Counted from the first letter of the stretch, positions 8,758 to 17,247 are shown. The stretch is DNA of 64,000 nt from Aulosira sp. FACHB-615 (GCF_014698045.1 NZ_JACJSE010000004.1:496001-560000); one strand, 5' to 3'. Translations and numbers: made by a program. The notes: generated by a model from the sequence alone, not told the origin.

Positions 8758-8792
8758 GAAGTCTGACTTCGTTTTCATTGAAGTCAGACTTC
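8758..8792. promoter_or_regulatory. Twin 13-bp palindromes, candidate operator of the XRE controller
   Basis: GAAGTCTGACTTC (8758-8770) and GAAGTCAGACTTC (8780-8792) are each a near-perfect palindrome, and their centres are 22 bases apart, about two helical turns. They lie 37 bases before the XRE reading frame. Restriction-modification controller (C) proteins bind exactly such pairs of GACT/AGTC boxes. The two arms could also pair with each other as one long hairpin, so a terminator is the alternative. Confidence 0.55.
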
Positions 8793-8828
8793 GTTAATAT
8801 TTAGTAACTATTATTACTAGGTTAATTT

Positions 8829-9044
8829 ATAAGCAATCTCAGAACACGATTTGGGCGCAGGCTAAGACAAATCCGTAGATTGAAAAACTTAACTCAACAG
8901 CAACTGGCTGAAGCAACAGGGATTTCAGTTGAGTTTCTTAGCAATATTGAACGCGGTATTAATGCGCCGTCATTCGATACGCTTGAGAAATTAGTGGAAG
9001 TCCTCAACGTTTCTTATGTTGATCTGTTTGATTTTCAAGAGTAA
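8829..9044 (+). CDS. Small XRE-type helix-turn-helix regulator (start codon apparently lost)
   Basis: A 71-codon frame encodes a complete XRE/Cro-CI helix-turn-helix: FGRRLRQIRRLKNLTQ, QQLAEATGISVEFLSNIERG, INAPSFDTLEKLVEVLNV. It is followed after 31 bases by the HNH nuclease gene, the usual arrangement for a restriction-modification controller protein. No ATG, GTG or TTG precedes the first helix in frame. An ATA at 8829 stands where homologues would be expected to begin (ISNLRTRFG in place of MSNLRTRFG), and an in-frame stop lies two codons earlier. Either translation starts at a non-standard codon, or an ATG has mutated to ATA and the gene is silenced. Confidence 0.7.
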   Translation: MSNLRTRFGRRLRQIRRLKNLTQQQLAEATGISVEFLSNIERGINAPSFDTLEKLVEVLNVSYVDLFDFQE

Positions 9045-9075
9045 TTCTGTTTGATTTTTAACAAGTAGAGGCATC

Positions 9076-9888
9076 ATGGAAGAAAGGGAAGCTGATAATT
9101 TAATGAACAAACAAATTTCTCTTTTCAGCACATCACAAGATAAAACTGATGATGAGCTTATAGAAGAAGAAATTGAGTTTATTAATATATCAGCCCGCCA
9201 ACTGAAACGCTCTTCTATAGAAGTACACTCGGATTTGATTAAGCAATTAGCGCGTCTGGAGTATGAAATCTCTGAAGTCAAAGTACGTATACTTATCACG
9301 TTAATCACAAGCTTTTTTAAGAAACATTTACTTTCGGCTAAGTACGAAGACAAAAAGATTCAGGCACTCATTACCAAATTTCGGGATGCTGGACGCAGAT
9401 CAGCACCTTGGAAACCAACATCAGAACGTGTACCAGGTAGACCACAAGATGGTGCGGATGGAAATCGTCGGTTAAGATGGCTTTTTGAACCTGATCATAA
9501 ATTTTATGCTAATGAGGTGGACGCAACATTAGTTGAGATCAAGTATTTTTTACAGACACTATCAATGGCTGAAGCACCTACCTTACCCGTTGATTCTATT
9601 CAAGAAAGCTTTATTTGGCTTCTTGGTCATCCTATAGAACCTGGAATGTATCTTGACCCTATCCAATTAGTTCCTATCGAATTTTCTCAGCTTATAAATA
9701 CACCAAAAACTATTCAATCAGGTCACTTAATTCCATTAGATCGTGGCGGAAGACATACACCTGACAACACATTTCTGATGTTAGATCGTAGCAACCAAAT
9801 CCAAGGTAATCAGACCTTAGAAGAACTGCTTCAATTAATGGAAAGAGTTGTCAGAGGTTATCAGGAAAAGCGCAAAAATAATAAGTAG
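9076..9888 (+). CDS. HNH-family endonuclease, probable restriction enzyme
   Basis: A 270-residue protein whose C-terminal part carries a beta-beta-alpha-metal (HNH-like) core at about 214-245: SGHLIPLDRGGRHTPDNTF and then LMLDRSNQIQGNQTLEELL. H216 is the probable general base; H226 and the asparagines near 230 and 240 are probable metal or structural residues. The N-terminal 75 residues are acidic and helical, followed by a basic patch with WKPTSERVPGRPQDGADGNRR that could contact DNA. The gene is sandwiched between an XRE controller-like gene and a convergent adenine methyltransferase, so it is most likely the restriction subunit. No family name is recognised. The site it cuts cannot be read from the sequence. 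Confidence 0.75.
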   Translation: MEEREADNLMNKQISLFSTSQDKTDDELIEEEIEFINISARQLKRSSIEVHSDLIKQLARLEYEISEVKVRILITLITSFFKKHLLSAKYEDKKIQALITKFRDAGRRSAPWKPTSERVPGRPQDGADGNRRLRWLFEPDHKFYANEVDATLVEIKYFLQTLSMAEAPTLPVDSIQESFIWLLGHPIEPGMYLDPIQLVPIEFSQLINTPKTIQSGHLIPLDRGGRHTPDNTFLMLDRSNQIQGNQTLEELLQLMERVVRGYQEKRKNNK

Positions 9889-9929
9889 CTCTTGACTTTT
9901 CAAGCCCAAAATTAAGTAATATCAATTTC

Positions 9930-12464
9930 TTAACATAATAAACTCTCAATTTTTGAACTAGTTTCAGAAATTAAGCTAGATGCTTTTGCTCTCAAAATAT
10001 CAGCTTGAGCGATTTTTTCACCTATTTTTTCTACCTGATTCAAATCTTTAGGATGGAGAACTGGTATTGAAGCGATATAACTGCAACTAATTTCATCTAT
10101 GACAGAGCCAAAAACACCATCTCTCAGTAGTCTTTGTCCAATCTGACTTCTAAGATATCCAGACAAATAACCTGGATGTAATTTTTCAGGGTTTGGAATA
10201 ATTCTAATTATGTGTTCTGAGGCTGCAAAGCCTTCCCAGTCTTCAGGTACGGTAGAAACAATACCAGTAGTACCACTTCGTGTTACCAAAATCCATCCCG
10301 ATTTTAGTGCAAGTTCTTCATAATGCAAGCTATTTTTTAAAATTCGTTTTTCAGTAACCGGAATAAGTTGAGCAATATTAGAGCCTCCAAGAAAAGGGAC
10401 AGTATTTTCAAGGCTTTCTGTGTAATCACGCTTAAATCTCCCTGGATAGAATATATCTTTAACTAACTCTCCAAGGGGAGTAATTGTTAAAGATAAATCA
10501 TGCTGAACAATTGTAACTAACTGCTGCCTCAAATCTATTGATGAAGGACGATAATAAGCAGCGTTAAAACGAATATCTGTATTAGATTTAATTGATTTGG
10601 AGGAAATAGTAAATGCTAATTGAGTTACCTTACTTGGGTCTTCTCCTTCAGTAAAAGAGTCAAATGCTTTTGCAATTTCAGGTAAATCAGTATCTATTTG
10701 ATCAGATGTACCCTCTTTAAACATTGCTCTTCCTCTTCTATCATGTCCAATTTTTTGAGGACATGCCATAAAGATAGGATAATCTGGTTCATCTTCCCAG
10801 TTAGGATTAGGATTAGCTCGTTTCTGAACAACCAAAAGAGAGCCTTTAGTTCCTGTATAGGGTTGAAAAGTATCTTCAGGTAAATCAACAACAGCAATTA
10901 TTTTACAATTCGTCATCAACCATTCTCGAACAAAACCTTCTTTGGGGCCACTTAATATTTGATAAGGGACAACCAAAACCATTTTTCCTATACCGGGAGT
11001 TAAAAGGTTTAGATTCCGCTCTATAAATAAAATATCTGGTGCTCTTGGAATGATTTTTTGGGGAGATTGCTTCCAATGATTTTTTTCTTTTTTCCAAGTA
11101 TGTGCTAAAGCATACTTTTTTAAAGTTTCTGTATCCTTAACTGTAATTTTTGTTCCAAACGGTGGATTTCCCACCATAAATGCTCTAGAGTTTGGGGCTA
11201 AACGAGCAGAAAGAGTTTTTTCCCATTGTTCAAATGGTAATAGGCTATCATGTCTCTCAACAAGCTGATTCGGCAATTTGAAAAATTCCGGCGATGTATT
11301 TGATATTTGAACAAGGTCTTGGTCAATTTCTACACCAAGAATTAGTTCGCTGACCAACTTGTTTTGCTCTTCTTCTTTTATGACACCATTCTCCTTAGCT
11401 CTGTTGATTATTAAAGTTCTTGCTCGATGTAAAAATCCAGAAGTACCACAACTTATATCGGCTAAAGTCTGGTTATCGTCACCTCTATAACCAACTAGTT
11501 TTAATGCTAAATCAACTACATAACAATGAGTAAAAAACTGTCCTCCTTCTCTCTTAACTGTATAAGCTCTAAAAGTTTCTAGAGCATCACCTAAAACATC
11601 AGTTGGCGTTTTTTGTAGAGATATCCCTTCTAAATGAAAAACAGCATAGTAAAGAGATGGAGGATCTAATTCTAAACTACGTATCTTTTGATCTTCATTC
11701 CTTACAGCATCATATTTATTTAGCAATGTATAAAGGCGAGAAGCTACTGATGAGAAAGACTCAGATGATATTGTTTTATGACCATTAAATCCACAAGGTA
11801 ACTCATCTTGAGCAATATAGAACTCACTGTTTTCACTAGGCTGCTCCTCATCAAATCTCTTCAATAAGAGTAACTTTTGAATTTCAATCCCTAGACGAGA
11901 AGGAATTCTAATATTGCTATTACCGTACAAATGATCGTGTAAGTCAGCTAAGATTCGTTTTAAGTTATATGCAGGAGATAAGCTTGATTTTAAGCGGTAT
12001 CCAAGTTGCTCAGGTTTAGTTAGTTCTATCCAACTGGGTATAAAGGGTGGTAACTCACGATAAGTTCCTTCAGAGTTAAGGGAGAAAACTTTAAGTAATG
12101 CTCCGTTAAACCAAATTAAATTTTTTGCTCCTGAATTTTGGCAAGACTTCACCCAGTCATAACTAAAAGTGGCTGACTTTTTGCCAATACTAACAACTAG
12201 CAAAGGTTCAGTATGCAATATGGCTTGGGTAGACAAAACAATAATATCGGCGGAAAAATCCTGACCATTCTTACCGAGAAAGCTGGAGTTGAGACATATT
12301 TGATTTTTAGAGTAGCCAGAGTCTAGCATTTGCCGAAGTATTTCTTGTTTAGCAACTTCAACAGGAGTCGCTCGTAATGGCAAGTTCGTGACAAGACATT
12401 TGAGTGTACTAGAACTGGCTTGACTTTGATTCTTCTTAACTTTATTTGCTTGAATGGCTATCAT
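9930..12464 (-). CDS. N6-adenine DNA methyltransferase with fused specificity domain
   Basis: An 844-residue single-chain enzyme in three parts. Residues about 30-140 resemble the HSDR_N-type PD-(D/E)xK fold (SADIIVL with D73, then LLVVSIGKK, then WFNGALLKVF), but the catalytic E-x-K reads S-I-G at 92-94. Residues about 290-640 are a HsdM-like gamma-class N6 methylase: GGQFFTH at 307, AdoMet motif LADISCGTSGFL at 334-345 and catalytic NPPFG at 433-437. Residues about 660-844 are HsdS-like target recognition (ITPLGELVKDIFYPGRF, WILVTRSGTTG, GYLSGYLRS, IASIPVLHP). It converges on the HNH gene with 41 bases between stops and should modify the site that nuclease cuts. Because the nuclease-like domain is degenerate, it is not a working type IIG enzyme. 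Confidence 0.85.
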   Translation of the reverse strand: MIAIQANKVKKNQSQASSSTLKCLVTNLPLRATPVEVAKQEILRQMLDSGYSKNQICLNSSFLGKNGQDFSADIIVLSTQAILHTEPLLVVSIGKKSATFSYDWVKSCQNSGAKNLIWFNGALLKVFSLNSEGTYRELPPFIPSWIELTKPEQLGYRLKSSLSPAYNLKRILADLHDHLYGNSNIRIPSRLGIEIQKLLLLKRFDEEQPSENSEFYIAQDELPCGFNGHKTISSESFSSVASRLYTLLNKYDAVRNEDQKIRSLELDPPSLYYAVFHLEGISLQKTPTDVLGDALETFRAYTVKREGGQFFTHCYVVDLALKLVGYRGDDNQTLADISCGTSGFLHRARTLIINRAKENGVIKEEEQNKLVSELILGVEIDQDLVQISNTSPEFFKLPNQLVERHDSLLPFEQWEKTLSARLAPNSRAFMVGNPPFGTKITVKDTETLKKYALAHTWKKEKNHWKQSPQKIIPRAPDILFIERNLNLLTPGIGKMVLVVPYQILSGPKEGFVREWLMTNCKIIAVVDLPEDTFQPYTGTKGSLLVVQKRANPNPNWEDEPDYPIFMACPQKIGHDRRGRAMFKEGTSDQIDTDLPEIAKAFDSFTEGEDPSKVTQLAFTISSKSIKSNTDIRFNAAYYRPSSIDLRQQLVTIVQHDLSLTITPLGELVKDIFYPGRFKRDYTESLENTVPFLGGSNIAQLIPVTEKRILKNSLHYEELALKSGWILVTRSGTTGIVSTVPEDWEGFAASEHIIRIIPNPEKLHPGYLSGYLRSQIGQRLLRDGVFGSVIDEISCSYIASIPVLHPKDLNQVEKIGEKIAQADILRAKASSLISETSSKIESLLC

Positions 12465-12559
12465 TCTTCATTTTTTAATCTGCATAAAGCGAATTTTATA
12501 TTGAGTTAAGCACTTTATGCACGAAATTATATTATTGTCCAATATTTCTTTAAAATGGC

Positions 12560-13345
12560 TTACATCGAATCTAGATGCTGACGTAATTTACTACTGAAGG
12601 TATCAATTACAGTCACAACTACCAACAGCACTAACATCATCGTTGTGGCTTTGTTGTATTCAAAACCATCAATATAACTCTTTAATTGAAAGCCAATTCC
12701 ACCAGCGCCAACTACACCTAATACTGAAGCGGCGCGGATGTTATATTCAAACATCCATAAGGTGTAGCCTAAACCCAAGGGTAACACTTGGGGTAAAATG
12801 CCATACTGCACAATCTGAAATCTTGATGCACCCATGACTTCTAAAGATTCTAAAGATTTGGCGTTGACGGCTTCAATGGCTTGTTGATAAAACTTTGCTA
12901 AATAGCCAATGGTGTATATAGCTAAGGCTAAAGTTCCGGCGGGTGCGCCTAAGCCAGTGGCGGCGACGAAAATCAAACCTAAAATGATGGAAGGAACGGA
13001 ACGTACAGCATTTTGGAGTAAGTTGGCTAACCATTGCAACCAACGAGGCGCAACGTTACTAGCACTCGCTACTGCAATGGGTAAAGATAAAATTGCACCA
13101 ACGGTAGTTCCCCACAAAGACATCTGCACTGTTTCTATGAGTGCTTTAATTGCTATATCTATAACCGTGGTATCTGGGGGGAATAGGCGAGATACAAAGT
13201 CGGTGATGTAAGGCCAGCTAGAGGTTAGCAATTCAAAATCGACTTTGATACCTTGCAAAGCCCATGTATAAACTACAACTGTAATTAATAGGATGAGTAA
13301 GGGACTAATCCAAGGATAACGGCGAAGAGTCTTGAGATTTAACAT
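12560..13345 (-). CDS. phnE: Phosphonate/phosphite-type ABC transporter permease
   Basis: Inner-membrane permease of 261 residues with about six transmembrane segments, the first at 14-34 (WISPLLILLITVVVYTW). The binding-protein-dependent transport signature appears at about 163-195 (EAVNAKSLESLEVMGASRFQ, QVLPLGLGY). The GVVGAGGIGFQLKSYI segment is typical of PhnE. Its ATG lies inside the end of phnC (7-base overlap), so the two are translated together. The substrate could be phosphonate, phosphite or phosphate; the sequence does not decide. Confidence 0.9.
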   Translation of the reverse strand: MLNLKTLRRYPWISPLLILLITVVVYTWALQGIKVDFELLTSSWPYITDFVSRLFPPDTTVIDIAIKALIETVQMSLWGTTVGAILSLPIAVASASNVAPRWLQWLANLLQNAVRSVPSIILGLIFVAATGLGAPAGTLALAIYTIGYLAKFYQQAIEAVNAKSLESLEVMGASRFQIVQYGILPQVLPLGLGYTLWMFEYNIRAASVLGVVGAGGIGFQLKSYIDGFEYNKATTMMLVLLVVVTVIDTFSSKLRQHLDSM

Positions 13346-14064
13346 TGGACAAATTGGGCTTGCAGGTTTTCACAAATTCCGTCGTAAACAATGCGTCCAG
13401 CATCTAAGACGATCGCACGTTGTCCGTATTTTGCAGCTATACCTAAATCATGCAAAACTGTGACAATCGTCATTCCTTGCTGGTGCAATTCTGATAAAGT
13501 TTCCATCACCTGTTGACAGGCAACAACATCTAAACCTGTAATTGGTTCATCAGCTAAGAGTATCTGCGGTGATTGAATTAATGCACGGGCGATCGCAACT
13601 CGTTGTTGTTGTCCCCCACTAAGTTGACTGGTTTTTTGATAGGCTTGTTCTTTTAAACCCAACTGTGCAAGTAAATCCATTGCTAAGTTGCGATCGCGTC
13701 CTGGAAAACCAAACAATGTCTGCCAAGTTGTCCTCACGCCCAGTCTGCCACACAATACATTATCAATGGCGGATAACTGCCGAATTAACCCACCGCCCTG
13801 AAATATCATTCCCACATGACGGCGAATCTGCACCAGTGTGCGGGGTGTCATAGTTACACCATTGATTTTAATTTCTCCCTTGGTGTAAGGAACTAACCCA
13901 ATCAGCGATCGCAGTAATGTTGATTTACCCGCACCATTCAGTCCCAGTAAAACCACAAACTCGCCCTGTTTTATCTGACAATTAATGCCATTCAAAATAG
14001 GACGATTCAAAGATGCGGTGTAGGCTGTTTCTAAGTTATGACATTCAATTACAAAATCATTCAT
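13339..14064 (-). CDS. phnC: Phosphonate/phosphite-type ABC transporter ATPase
   Basis: The ATP-hydrolysing subunit, 241 residues. It shows Walker A GLNGAGKST (about 42-50), the Q-loop, the ABC signature LSGGQQQR, Walker B ILLADEP and the switch histidine in VLHDLG. Overall it matches PhnC in size. It lies between phnD and phnE in a leftward operon and overlaps phnE by 7 bases. A 235-base gap full of short repeats separates it from phnD upstream. Confidence 0.92.
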   Translation of the reverse strand: MNDFVIECHNLETAYTASLNRPILNGINCQIKQGEFVVLLGLNGAGKSTLLRSLIGLVPYTKGEIKINGVTMTPRTLVQIRRHVGMIFQGGGLIRQLSAIDNVLCGRLGVRTTWQTLFGFPGRDRNLAMDLLAQLGLKEQAYQKTSQLSGGQQQRVAIARALIQSPQILLADEPITGLDVVACQQVMETLSELHQQGMTIVTVLHDLGIAAKYGQRAIVLDAGRIVYDGICENLQAQFVQC

Positions 14065-14299
14065 CGATTTTTTTAAGGGGTGTAAGGATGTCAGGGGATG
14101 TTCTCGTCTAGCCCCAACGAAGTTTTATTCTTTGGGGCTATATGCAAAAAAATATATGTCTATCTCCCTTGTCTTCCTTGTCTTCCTTGTCCTCCTTCTG
14201 GACGTATTTTTCAAAAGCGAGAATGTTGGGTTTCGCTATCGCTTCACCCAACCTACAATTGTCCTTAACTCAGCACTCAGCACTCAGCACCCAGCACTC
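14065..14299. repeat. Repeat-filled gap between phnD and phnC
   Basis: Contains CTTGTCTTC nonamers at about 14164-14196, a GTTGGGTTTCGC...ACCCAACC hairpin repeat at about 14226-14258 (also near 24994-25024), and ACTCAGC heptamers at 14272-14299. No gene. Such an insertion inside an ABC operon could weaken co-transcription of phnC and phnE. Confidence 0.75.
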
Positions 14300-15286
14300 T
14301 TAAGGTGCAATTCCAATGCGAGACAAAGCGGTGCGAACTGGGGACAAGTGACGGTTATGATCAACTCTCACCAATTCGGTGGAATTGTATAAGTTACGTA
14401 GGAGTTGGTTATTTTGTGATTGATTTAACTTGAGTAAAGCGTTAATTAATCTTTCTCTGTCTTGGACTGGGACATCATCATCAATGGCGATACCGTGGGC
14501 GGGAACACCGGAGATTTTATACAGTACGCGCAACTGACTTCTTTCTTGGGCGGTGATGTACGGAGGGAACAGTGCATACTCAGACACAACCGCTACATCA
14601 GCTTGACCACGCACCACAGCTTGTAAGGCTTTGCTGTAATTACCACCATAAGCAACTTGACCGAAGAAACCATCGAGGCGATCGCGGTTGGGGACAAATC
14701 CCTGTTTCACCAATTCACTCACCGGGAAAACAAACCCTGAACCAGAAGTTGGGGAAGTAAAGGCGATGCGCTTACCCCGCAATTGTCCCAAAGTTGCTTG
14801 AGCCGTATTTCTAGTTTTTAAAGAGCTATTGTTGGGAACAACAAATATTGAATTATAGGTGTATCTTCCAGAGTAATTGTCGCGGACTTCTGCGAGGTAC
14901 AACTTTGCATTTGCTAACTGTTCCGCTTTCAACGCCGGACGACTGCTCAGAAATGCCACATCAGCGCGATTTGCTCTCAAAGCTTCCACCGCCGCCGTAT
15001 CATCACCAATTTGGGCTTTCACGGGAATTTTTAACTCGTTCGAGAGAAATCTGGCTACAGCATTGGCTTTATTTTGCAAATCTGTGGAGTCAGAACGACT
15101 GGGAAAAATTATCGTTAAATTGTTTAGTCTTCTAGCTTGGGCAAGTAAGTTAGGCGCTTGTTGGTGAGGCATAACATTAGTATTAGCATCACTCGTCCGC
15201 ATCGCCCCAAAACTGCCAGCCACCAAACCTGTCAGCGCCGCAAAGGCAACACCAGCACTCAACACACCCTTTTTACTCACACTCAT
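14300..15286 (-). CDS. phnD: Phosphonate/phosphite-type periplasmic binding protein
   Basis: A 328-residue solute-binding protein. The N-terminus has a lysine pair and a hydrophobic signal segment at about 8-28 (LSAGVAFAALTGLVAGSFGA), without a clear lipobox cysteine. The PhnD-like fold follows: LNNLTIIFPSRSDSTDLQ, VEALRANRADVAFLSSRPAL, LGQLRGKRIAFTSPTSGSGF, VVRGQADVAVVSEYAL and a C-terminal IDDDVPVQDRERLINALLKL. It is the first gene of the leftward phnD-phnC-phnE operon. The ligand could be phosphonate, phosphite or phosphate-type anions. The stop codon lies just beside an ACTCAGC repeat array. Confidence 0.9.
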   Translation of the reverse strand: MSVSKKGVLSAGVAFAALTGLVAGSFGAMRTSDANTNVMPHQQAPNLLAQARRLNNLTIIFPSRSDSTDLQNKANAVARFLSNELKIPVKAQIGDDTAAVEALRANRADVAFLSSRPALKAEQLANAKLYLAEVRDNYSGRYTYNSIFVVPNNSSLKTRNTAQATLGQLRGKRIAFTSPTSGSGFVFPVSELVKQGFVPNRDRLDGFFGQVAYGGNYSKALQAVVRGQADVAVVSEYALFPPYITAQERSQLRVLYKISGVPAHGIAIDDDVPVQDRERLINALLKLNQSQNNQLLRNLYNSTELVRVDHNRHLSPVRTALSRIGIAP

Positions 15287-15568
15287 TTTTCACTCCCCGT
15301 TAGGAACTATTAGCAGTATTTTTGATAAAAAGTTTCAAATACTTCAACAAATGAATCTAAAACTTTTAGGAATAAAAGTCAATATGAACTGTTTGTGACT
15401 ACATATAAAGATGAATCATCGATATAGCAACCAGCAGGTTTTTAATCCACTTTTCAACAAAAATTCAGCAGTCAGAAAAACAGGGTTTTCTAGGGGCGTT
15501 TGATTAGCTAAAGATTTTTTCACTTATGCTTGACAAGTATAAAATTATACTTTAAGATAAAATCATGA

Positions 15569-15688
15569 TAAAAGCGATCGCCCTCCAAACAGAGTTTGCG
15601 ATCGCTCTTATCTAAACCCTACTACAGAATAAAGGCGATCGTTCTCCGGCCAGAGTTTGCGATCGCCTTTATGTAACCCTACTACGAT
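15569..15688. repeat. Two tandem 60-base HIP1 hairpins
   Basis: Two adjacent copies of about 60 bases, each with the plan AAA-GCGATCGC, CTCC..CAGAGTTT, GCGATCGC-TTT, then AACCCTACTAC. Each can fold with GCGATCGC in the stem. The stem bases differ between copies in a paired way (AAAGCG with CGCTCTT; AAAGGCG with CGCCTTT). They lie just upstream of the gene at 15701. Confidence 0.8.
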
Positions 15689-15700
15689 TACAAATTCATC

Positions 15701-15976
15701 ATGACACAATTACAACAGCCTGCCCAGTCAAAACTAGAACAATATCTGCGTGAAGAAGACTTAAATCAAACCATCCGCAGCCAAGCAACCCAACCACCAG
15801 TTTCCCATCGAGAACCAATCAAGCATTTGTTAATGGGTTCTCCCAAAGCCGTCACCAACACCATTCACCGCTTACAGGTAATTGGCTACGCCAGCGTTGG
15901 CGACTGGAGTCCACTATTACCAACCGGAAACGCCGATGAAGTCATGAGTATTTTAATCCGGCAAATTTTAACGTAA
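15701..15976 (+). CDS. Conserved hypothetical cyanobacterial protein
   Basis: A 91-residue protein starting at ATG 15701 and followed by a strong terminator. The translation (REPIKHLLMGSPKAVTNTIH, RLQVIGYASVGDWSPLLP, NADEVMSILIRQILT) looks compact and conserved. I recall similar small proteins across cyanobacteria but no assigned function. There is no signal peptide or membrane segment. The HIP1 hairpin pair upstream is probably in its leader or promoter. Confidence 0.75.
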   Translation: MTQLQQPAQSKLEQYLREEDLNQTIRSQATQPPVSHREPIKHLLMGSPKAVTNTIHRLQVIGYASVGDWSPLLPTGNADEVMSILIRQILT

Positions 15977-15981
15977 TAGTT

Positions 15982-16015
15982 AAATACCCGACTTTTTTTG
16001 CAAAGTCGGGTATTT
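15982..16015 (+). terminator. Terminator hairpin after the 15701 gene
   Basis: Perfect 14-bp stem, AAATACCCGACTTT with its complement, around a TTTTGC loop, 6 bases past the stop codon. There is no long T-run after the stem on the plus strand, but position and strength suggest a terminator. Confidence 0.75.
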
Positions 16016-16137
16016 GAATCAGTAGAATTTAAACGATAAAATATCAACAATCATCATTCTTCTATTAGCAAAAATTATGAGTAACCTTGCCAGTGAAGGT
16101 TTACCAGCCGAGGATAAAAAGTCGATGTTGGCTGCGT

Positions 16138-16412
16138 AACCCGCCTTGAACTCAAGTTCCAGGCTAATAGCTCAAGTCTACTCAAGTAGACTAATAACAA
16201 TTCTATGTGAGGCTGCACTTAATCTTTTATCTCTTCTTTCTTTGCGTTCTACCCTTCGGGAAGCCGCTATCGCGTCTATGCGCCCTTTGTGGTTCGTTCT
16301 TTAATTCAGTGTATCTTCATACAGAATTGGTATAAGAAATTTTAGGCGTACCGAGTCATCTTCAGATGACTTTTGCTATGAGCAAGGAACTTAAGTTCCT
16401 TGCGGGGCAGGG
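16138..16412. mobile_element. Repeat element with paired-hairpin inverted ends
   Basis: The left end (16138-16192) holds two palindromes, CTTGAACTCAAGTTCCAG and AGTCTACTCAAGTAGACT, separated by GCTAATAGCTCA. The right end (16354-16412), read on the other strand, has the same plan: CAAGGAACTTAAGTTCCTTG, GCTCATAGCAAA, AGTCATCTGAAGATGACT. The two ends therefore form long inverted repeats whose hairpin stems differ by compensating changes. The interior (about 160 bases) is non-coding with a TTCTTTGCGTTC-type repeat. Probably a non-autonomous mobile element. Confidence 0.65.
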
Positions 16413-16671
16413 GTTAGACTTTAAGTTCACAACTATAGCGGTTGTTCGCCTTCACAGCAAAAAGTATATTGTTTGTCTTTTTATGTAAACAAAATGCTTT
16501 GACAATATCTAGTACAGGTCGGCGTAAATAAACAGACCATAAGAAATTGCGAAAAGGCTTCTAGTATCGTTATTTTTTATTTTTACTTTTGCCCTTCGGG
16601 TTCACCATTTGCTTTATGCCGGGAAACCCGTCCACCGCAATGGCTCACCTTTTTACTTTTGCCTTGTTGTA
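16413..16671. other. Intergenic region with repeat fragments
   Basis: No gene seen. Contains CCCTTCGGG-type and CACCGCAATGGCTCACC fragments that resemble dispersed repeats. Confidence 0.4.
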
Positions 16672-16956
16672 CTAGTTTTTGTCTAGTTTTTGTTCCCAAG
16701 TTTCCGTATCTTGAGATTCTTGTACAGCAGAAACAATCTGCCCGTTAATATAAGTAACAATAAAAATTAAGTCGCCAATTGCTTCTAGTTCAGAGGCTTC
16801 CTTTGGTGTCAAAGAATCAGCTAATTTTTTATCGACAAGTTCTTGCATTCGGTCTTGCAATTCATCTGTCAATTTAAACAGATTCACACTATTGACTTTT
16901 TCAATTTGAATCCCTTTTTCTAGCCAAGATGATGGTTTAACTGATGCTGGTATCAT
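16672..16956 (-). CDS. Small hypothetical protein, possible antitoxin-type
   Basis: A 94-residue soluble, acidic, helical protein. The middle (LQDRMQELVDKKLADSLTPK then EASELEAIGDLIFIVTYING) resembles a family of short cyanobacterial proteins that I recall near toxin genes, but I cannot name it. ATG start at 16956 (MIPASVKPSSWLEKGIQIEK). The stop codon lies in an ACTAGTTTTTGTCTAGTTTTTG repeat-like end. It stands alone in a zone rich in toxin-antitoxin debris. Confidence 0.55.
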   Translation of the reverse strand: MIPASVKPSSWLEKGIQIEKVNSVNLFKLTDELQDRMQELVDKKLADSLTPKEASELEAIGDLIFIVTYINGQIVSAVQESQDTETWEQKLDKN

Positions 16957-17138
16957 GGGTTTATGGCAATGGAATACATCACTATTTTATACTTAAATAG
17001 TAAAACTTACTCTGTAATTTAACTTAACTAGCCTAGAAAGATGGTGCATTAAGGCTGATTCTCACTCTTTTCAGTTCCGAAATCCTTGCATAGCCGGAAC
17101 ACACCCTACTGGCGTGGCAAGGCTACAATAGGGCATAA

Positions 17139-17234
17139 AAATCTTATGATGAAGTTAGCGATACTGGCTATGTAGTTACAGCTTATATCCCTGACTCAAA
17201 TTTATGGACAGATAACTTTAGAAAACGAAAATAA
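17139..17234 (+). pseudogene. C-terminal remnant of a DUF4258 (RelE-like) toxin
   Basis: The open stretch reads KSYDEVSDTGYVVTAYIPDS then NLWTDNFRKRK before TAA at 17232-17234. This is the typical end of DUF4258 toxins, which are normally encoded just upstream of a YgiT-type antitoxin, as here (13 bases before ATG 17248). An in-frame stop at 17136 precedes it and the N-terminal two thirds are absent, so the toxin is dead. Confidence 0.7.
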
Positions 17235-17247
17235 AGGTATTGAATCT

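Noticed and set aside
10694..11097. Short frames inside the methylase gene
   Set aside because: Shadow frames of the 844-residue methylase; no independent coding signal.
16080..16139. 20-codon frame MSNLASEGLPAEDKKSMLAA
   Set aside because: Too short and ends at the edge of a repeat element; could be the start of a lost gene but cannot be supported.
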